NCBI GenBank assembly: GCA_031266095.1
Contig: JAISBR010000208.1
Coordinates: 1-24,753, forward strand
Length of the DNA: 24,753 bases
DNA from: Treponema sp.
Lineage (GTDB): Bacteria > Spirochaetota > Spirochaetia > Treponematales > Breznakiellaceae
Direction: 5' to 3'
Both the position numbers and the translations under genes were made by a program. This document shows positions 23,129-24,753 of the stretch, in pieces (positions within the stretch are counted from its first letter, which is position 1; the number at the start of each line of letters is the position of its first letter). The notes beneath the pieces are model-generated. The model was not told the DNA's origin and searched no databases. It saw nothing but the letters and a program-made list of their open reading frames with translations.

Positions 23129-23605
23129 ATGCTATACTGCAGTATGGGTATTTGGGATCGTCTGGGAAACATGGTTAAGAGTTACCTCAATGACGAGGAT
23201 ATGAGAATATTCGGAAATAACAATCGCCATTCCGTTTCAGGCGATCCTGATCTGGATACCGCTTTTGATGAGCTCAATGAGTATCTTAAGCAGGACAAGA
23301 CCGGCGGCGCGGACCCCGGCCGAGGCTCCCGAAGCGGCGCCAATAACCGAAACGAAAGCGGCGGCCGGCCCGTTAAAACCATCGGCGAGGAACTGCGGCC
23401 CGATTTCGCCGAATTGGGCGTCGCTTTCAATGCCTCCGCGGATGAATGTAAAGCCGCGTACAAGAAGCTGCTCAAAATACACCACCCGGATCGCCACGCG
23501 GGACACGAGGGAAATTTCAAAAAAGCCACGGACAAAACCGCCAGGATCAACGCCGCCTATGACCGAATCGAGAAGTGGCGGCGAGACACCTCAGAGTCGC
23601 GGTAG
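23129..23605 (+). CDS. Small protein with a C-terminal J domain
   Basis: A 158-residue protein whose last 70 residues form a J domain: FAELGVAFNASADECKAAYKKLLKIHHPDRH, with the HPD tripeptide at 119-121, then NFKKATDKTARINAAYDRIE. The J domain stimulates the ATPase of DnaK-type chaperones. The N-terminal half (GIWDRLGNMVKSYLNDEDM, then an acidic and Gly/Asn-rich linker) has no zinc-finger or C-terminal DnaJ domains, so this is a specialised co-chaperone rather than DnaJ. The ATG at 23129 has a short AGGA upstream; an in-frame ATG at 23144 (MGIWDRLG) is a strong alternative, because a promoter-like GTGACA-18-TATACT covers 23109-23138 and would start transcription near it. It is a single gene. 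Confidence 0.8.
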   Translation: MLYCSMGIWDRLGNMVKSYLNDEDMRIFGNNNRHSVSGDPDLDTAFDELNEYLKQDKTGGADPGRGSRSGANNRNESGGRPVKTIGEELRPDFAELGVAFNASADECKAAYKKLLKIHHPDRHAGHEGNFKKATDKTARINAAYDRIEKWRRDTSESR

Positions 23606-23848
23606 TAATTCCCTGGAAACCACATCAGGAGTTTGTTGTGAAGGTAATGGTCAGGTAATCAAGGCAGTCCTCCCGGTCGTCTAAGCCGAGAACGGCCTTG
23701 AAATCCCCAAGAGAAATAAGCGAATGTAAAATCCCGGTATCCATACCCACAGGGTAAGCCCGGCAGAACCGCTTTTATATACGAGAAACGTGCAATTTTC
23801 AGTACACCTGAAAAAAATCACGAAGGTAAAAAAACTTCAAAAAACCGC
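23606..23848. other. Intergenic stretch with a cryptic minus-strand reading frame
   Basis: About 240 bases lie between the J-domain gene and the metal-sensor promoter. No RNA gene or strong terminator is seen. An AT-rich stem, TTTTCAG with CTGAAAA, lies around 23797-23815. The only coding-like signal is the short frame 23625-23744 listed separately. Confidence 0.4.
23625..23744 (-). pseudogene. Possible remnant of a phage-type or dispersed gene (39 codons)
   Basis: An ATG-started frame of 39 codons on the minus strand whose product looks protein-like: ILHSLISLGDFKAVLGLDDR, then a short tail. The 'S-L-x-D-F-K-A-x-L-G-x-D-D' pattern resembles the N-terminus of phage gp6-like head-tail connectors, which are much longer, so this would be a truncated relic. 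The frame extends about 11 codons further upstream without a start codon. There is no ribosome-binding site. This rests on pattern memory only. Confidence 0.3.
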
Positions 23849-23877
23849 TTGACATTGGTTCCAATCCCCTGTAAGTT
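23849..23877 (+). promoter_or_regulatory. Promoter of the metal-sensor gene
   Basis: TTGACA (23849-23854) is perfect. At 17 bases' distance is TAAGTT (23872-23877), a weak -10; TATATA-like sequence directly after it may serve instead at longer spacing. The operator at 23885-23898 lies just downstream, so a bound repressor would block initiation. Confidence 0.55.
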
Positions 23878-23884
23878 ATATATA

Positions 23885-23898
23885 TGAGCATTTGTTCA
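23885..23898. promoter_or_regulatory. ArsR/SmtB-type operator ahead of the sensor gene
   Basis: TGAGCATTTGTTCA is an imperfect palindrome (TGA-x-CA, TT, TGTTCA) of the kind bound by ArsR/SmtB-family repressors. It lies between the promoter and the ATG. A related sequence at 24312-24335 precedes the ATPase gene. Confidence 0.6.
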
Positions 23899-23915
23899 AC
23901 TGTCAAGAAGGTAGT

Positions 23916-24281
23916 ATGATGAAAGGCGCTGTGGACATTGAAAGCCTTGATTGCAACATAATCCATGAGGAAGTGGTAGCCGCGGTCAGGAAAGAAATGC
24001 CCCATGATGAGATCTTGCTGGATTTGGCGGACCTGTTTAAGGTTTTCAGCGATTCCACCAGGGTTAAAATTCTCTGCGCCCTCCTACGGGCGGAAATGTG
24101 CGTCTGCGACATCGCCGCCCTTTTAGGCATGAGCAAGTCCGCCATTTCCCACCAACTGCGAACCCTCCGCCAGACCCGGTTGGTCAAGTACCGCCGGGAG
24201 GGTAAGGTGGTCTATTATTCGCTGCAGGACGAGCATGTGGGAACCATCTTTGACCAGGGCTTAACCCATGTCAGCGAGTAG
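23916..24281 (+). CDS. ArsR/SmtB-family metal-sensing repressor (Zn/Cd type)
   Basis: A 121-residue winged-helix repressor. The DNA-recognition helix is seen in LLGMSKSAISHQLRTLRQTRLVKYRREGKVVYYSL. Two metal sites known from this family appear to be present together. The alpha-3N site is shown by Cys62 and Cys64 in EMCVCDIAALL, with Cys13 near the N-terminus as a possible partner. The alpha-5 site is complete: Asp105, His107, His118 and Glu121, in the exact SmtB spacing (D-x-H, then 11 residues to His, then Glu three later). This fits a zinc/cadmium/lead sensor. ATG at 23916 follows AAGAAGG; an earlier TTG at 23892 lies in the operator. It should repress itself and the ATPase downstream. Confidence 0.9.
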   Translation: MMKGAVDIESLDCNIIHEEVVAAVRKEMPHDEILLDLADLFKVFSDSTRVKILCALLRAEMCVCDIAALLGMSKSAISHQLRTLRQTRLVKYRREGKVVYYSLQDEHVGTIFDQGLTHVSE

Positions 24282-24311
24282 GGGGCCGGTTGGTTTTTTT
24301 TACGCGGATAG

Positions 24312-24335
24312 TTGAATAGGTTATCAACTGTTCAA
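24312..24335. promoter_or_regulatory. Second SmtB-like operator, ahead of the P-type ATPase
   Basis: TTGAATAG (24312-24319) and CTGTTCAA (24328-24335) form inverted half-sites (7 of 8 bases) separated by 8 bases. The halves match the TGAATA/TGTTCA style of SmtB-type operators but are further apart than usual. The site lies in the 85-base gap between the sensor and the ATPase, so the ATPase may have its own metal-responsive control. Confidence 0.45.
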
Positions 24336-24366
24336 TATTGATATATTTGATGAGGGAGCGTTTGAT

Positions 24367-24753
24367 ATGACCAGAAAGACCTATACCCTGGAAGGGCTTT
24401 GCTGTCCCAAATGCGCGGCAAAGATTGAAAAGCACGTTGCCGCCCTGGAAGGGGTAAGCAACGCGATAGTCGATTTTTCCGTACAGAAACTTACCATCGA
24501 GGCGAAGAACACCGGGCAATGGGACGACATCATGACCCGCACCGGCGGGATCATCAAACGGCTTGAACCCGCTATTGAACTGCGCGATATGGTTCTTTTT
24601 CCAAACCGGAAAGCGGCGAAAGATAACGAGGGTCCCGCTCCGGTAACCGCATGGCTCCGGCGTGTGAGCCTTGTCGCCGGCATGGCCCTCTTTGTGTTGG
24701 GTATGGTCTTTGATTATGTTCCGGCTGTTACCCTGCCGCCATTCATGCGGCTT
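24367..24753 (+). CDS. Heavy-metal P-type ATPase, N-terminal part (cut by window end)
   Basis: The first 129 codons of an open frame that runs off the window. Residues 4-70 form a heavy-metal-associated domain with the metal-binding C-x2-C in GLCCPKCAAKIEKH (Cys13, Cys16; an extra Cys12 precedes), followed by GVSNAIVDFSVQKLTIE. After a charged linker the first membrane segment begins (VSLVAGMALFVLGMVFDYV, about residues 102-120). The order fits a ZntA/CadA-type zinc, cadmium or lead exporter, and the upstream SmtB-like sensor agrees. The catalytic DKTGT and CPC motifs would lie beyond the window, so the class is inferred. GAGGGAG precedes the ATG. Confidence 0.85.
   Translation, partial: MTRKTYTLEGLCCPKCAAKIEKHVAALEGVSNAIVDFSVQKLTIEAKNTGQWDDIMTRTGGIIKRLEPAIELRDMVLFPNRKAAKDNEGPAPVTAWLRRVSLVAGMALFVLGMVFDYVPAVTLPPFMRL

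Noticed and set aside
1..24753. CRISPR arrays, insertion sequences, rRNA or tRNA genes
   Set aside because: No regular spacer-repeat pattern, transposase frame, tRNA cloverleaf or rRNA sequence was seen.

Overview
This window looks like chromosome from an acetogenic gut spirochaete of the Treponema primitia type. The basis is a corrinoid iron-sulfur protein and methyltransferase set (acsD-acsC-acsE) of the Wood-Ljungdahl pathway. Exported proteins also carry short 'FAGG'-type signal-peptide ends, which I associate with treponemes. The genus assignment is inference; no rRNA or other marker gene is present.

Region by region. (1) 1-1380: a palindromic repeat element, a strong bidirectional terminator, and a minus-strand lipoprotein gene with a long leader. 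(2) 1383-1791: about 400 bases with no convincing gene, ending at the terminator of the next unit. (3) 1792-4342, minus strand: a four-gene unit for dihydrofolate reductase, a sugar-phosphate nucleotidyltransferase-like protein, a GNAT acetyltransferase and a COG2426 membrane protein. (4) 4343-9066, plus strand: a structured leader, then acsD, acsC, acsE and folC in close succession. folA and folC make and polyglutamylate tetrahydrofolate. AcsE moves the methyl group from methyl-THF to the corrinoid protein AcsCD, so the two divergent units form a folate/one-carbon island. acsA and acsB (CODH/ACS) are not in the window. (5) 9148-12144, minus strand: a TRAP transporter (DctP, DctQ, DctM) with a consensus sigma-70 promoter. 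(6) 12229-22995, plus strand: a deoxysugar operon of fucU, a LacI regulator, fucI, an FGGY kinase, a ribose/galactose-type ABC transporter (binding protein, double ATPase, permease), a zinc alcohol dehydrogenase and an aldo/keto reductase. Two operators that are exact reverse complements flank fucU. (7) 23129-23605: a small protein with a C-terminal J domain. (8) 23606-23915: an intergenic stretch with a cryptic minus-strand reading frame. (9) 23916-24753: an ArsR/SmtB metal sensor and the start of a zinc/cadmium-type P-type ATPase cut by the window edge.

Together this suggests a cell that imports and isomerises L-fucose or a related 6-deoxysugar, probably reduces the resulting aldehyde, and fixes CO2-derived methyl groups on a corrinoid protein. 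The points most worth checking are the folC gene (apparent non-ATG start and an in-frame 18-bp tandem repeat), the paired operators around fucU, the structured acsD leader and the cryptic frame at 23625-23744. I did not find an obviously new defence, mobile or biosynthetic system.
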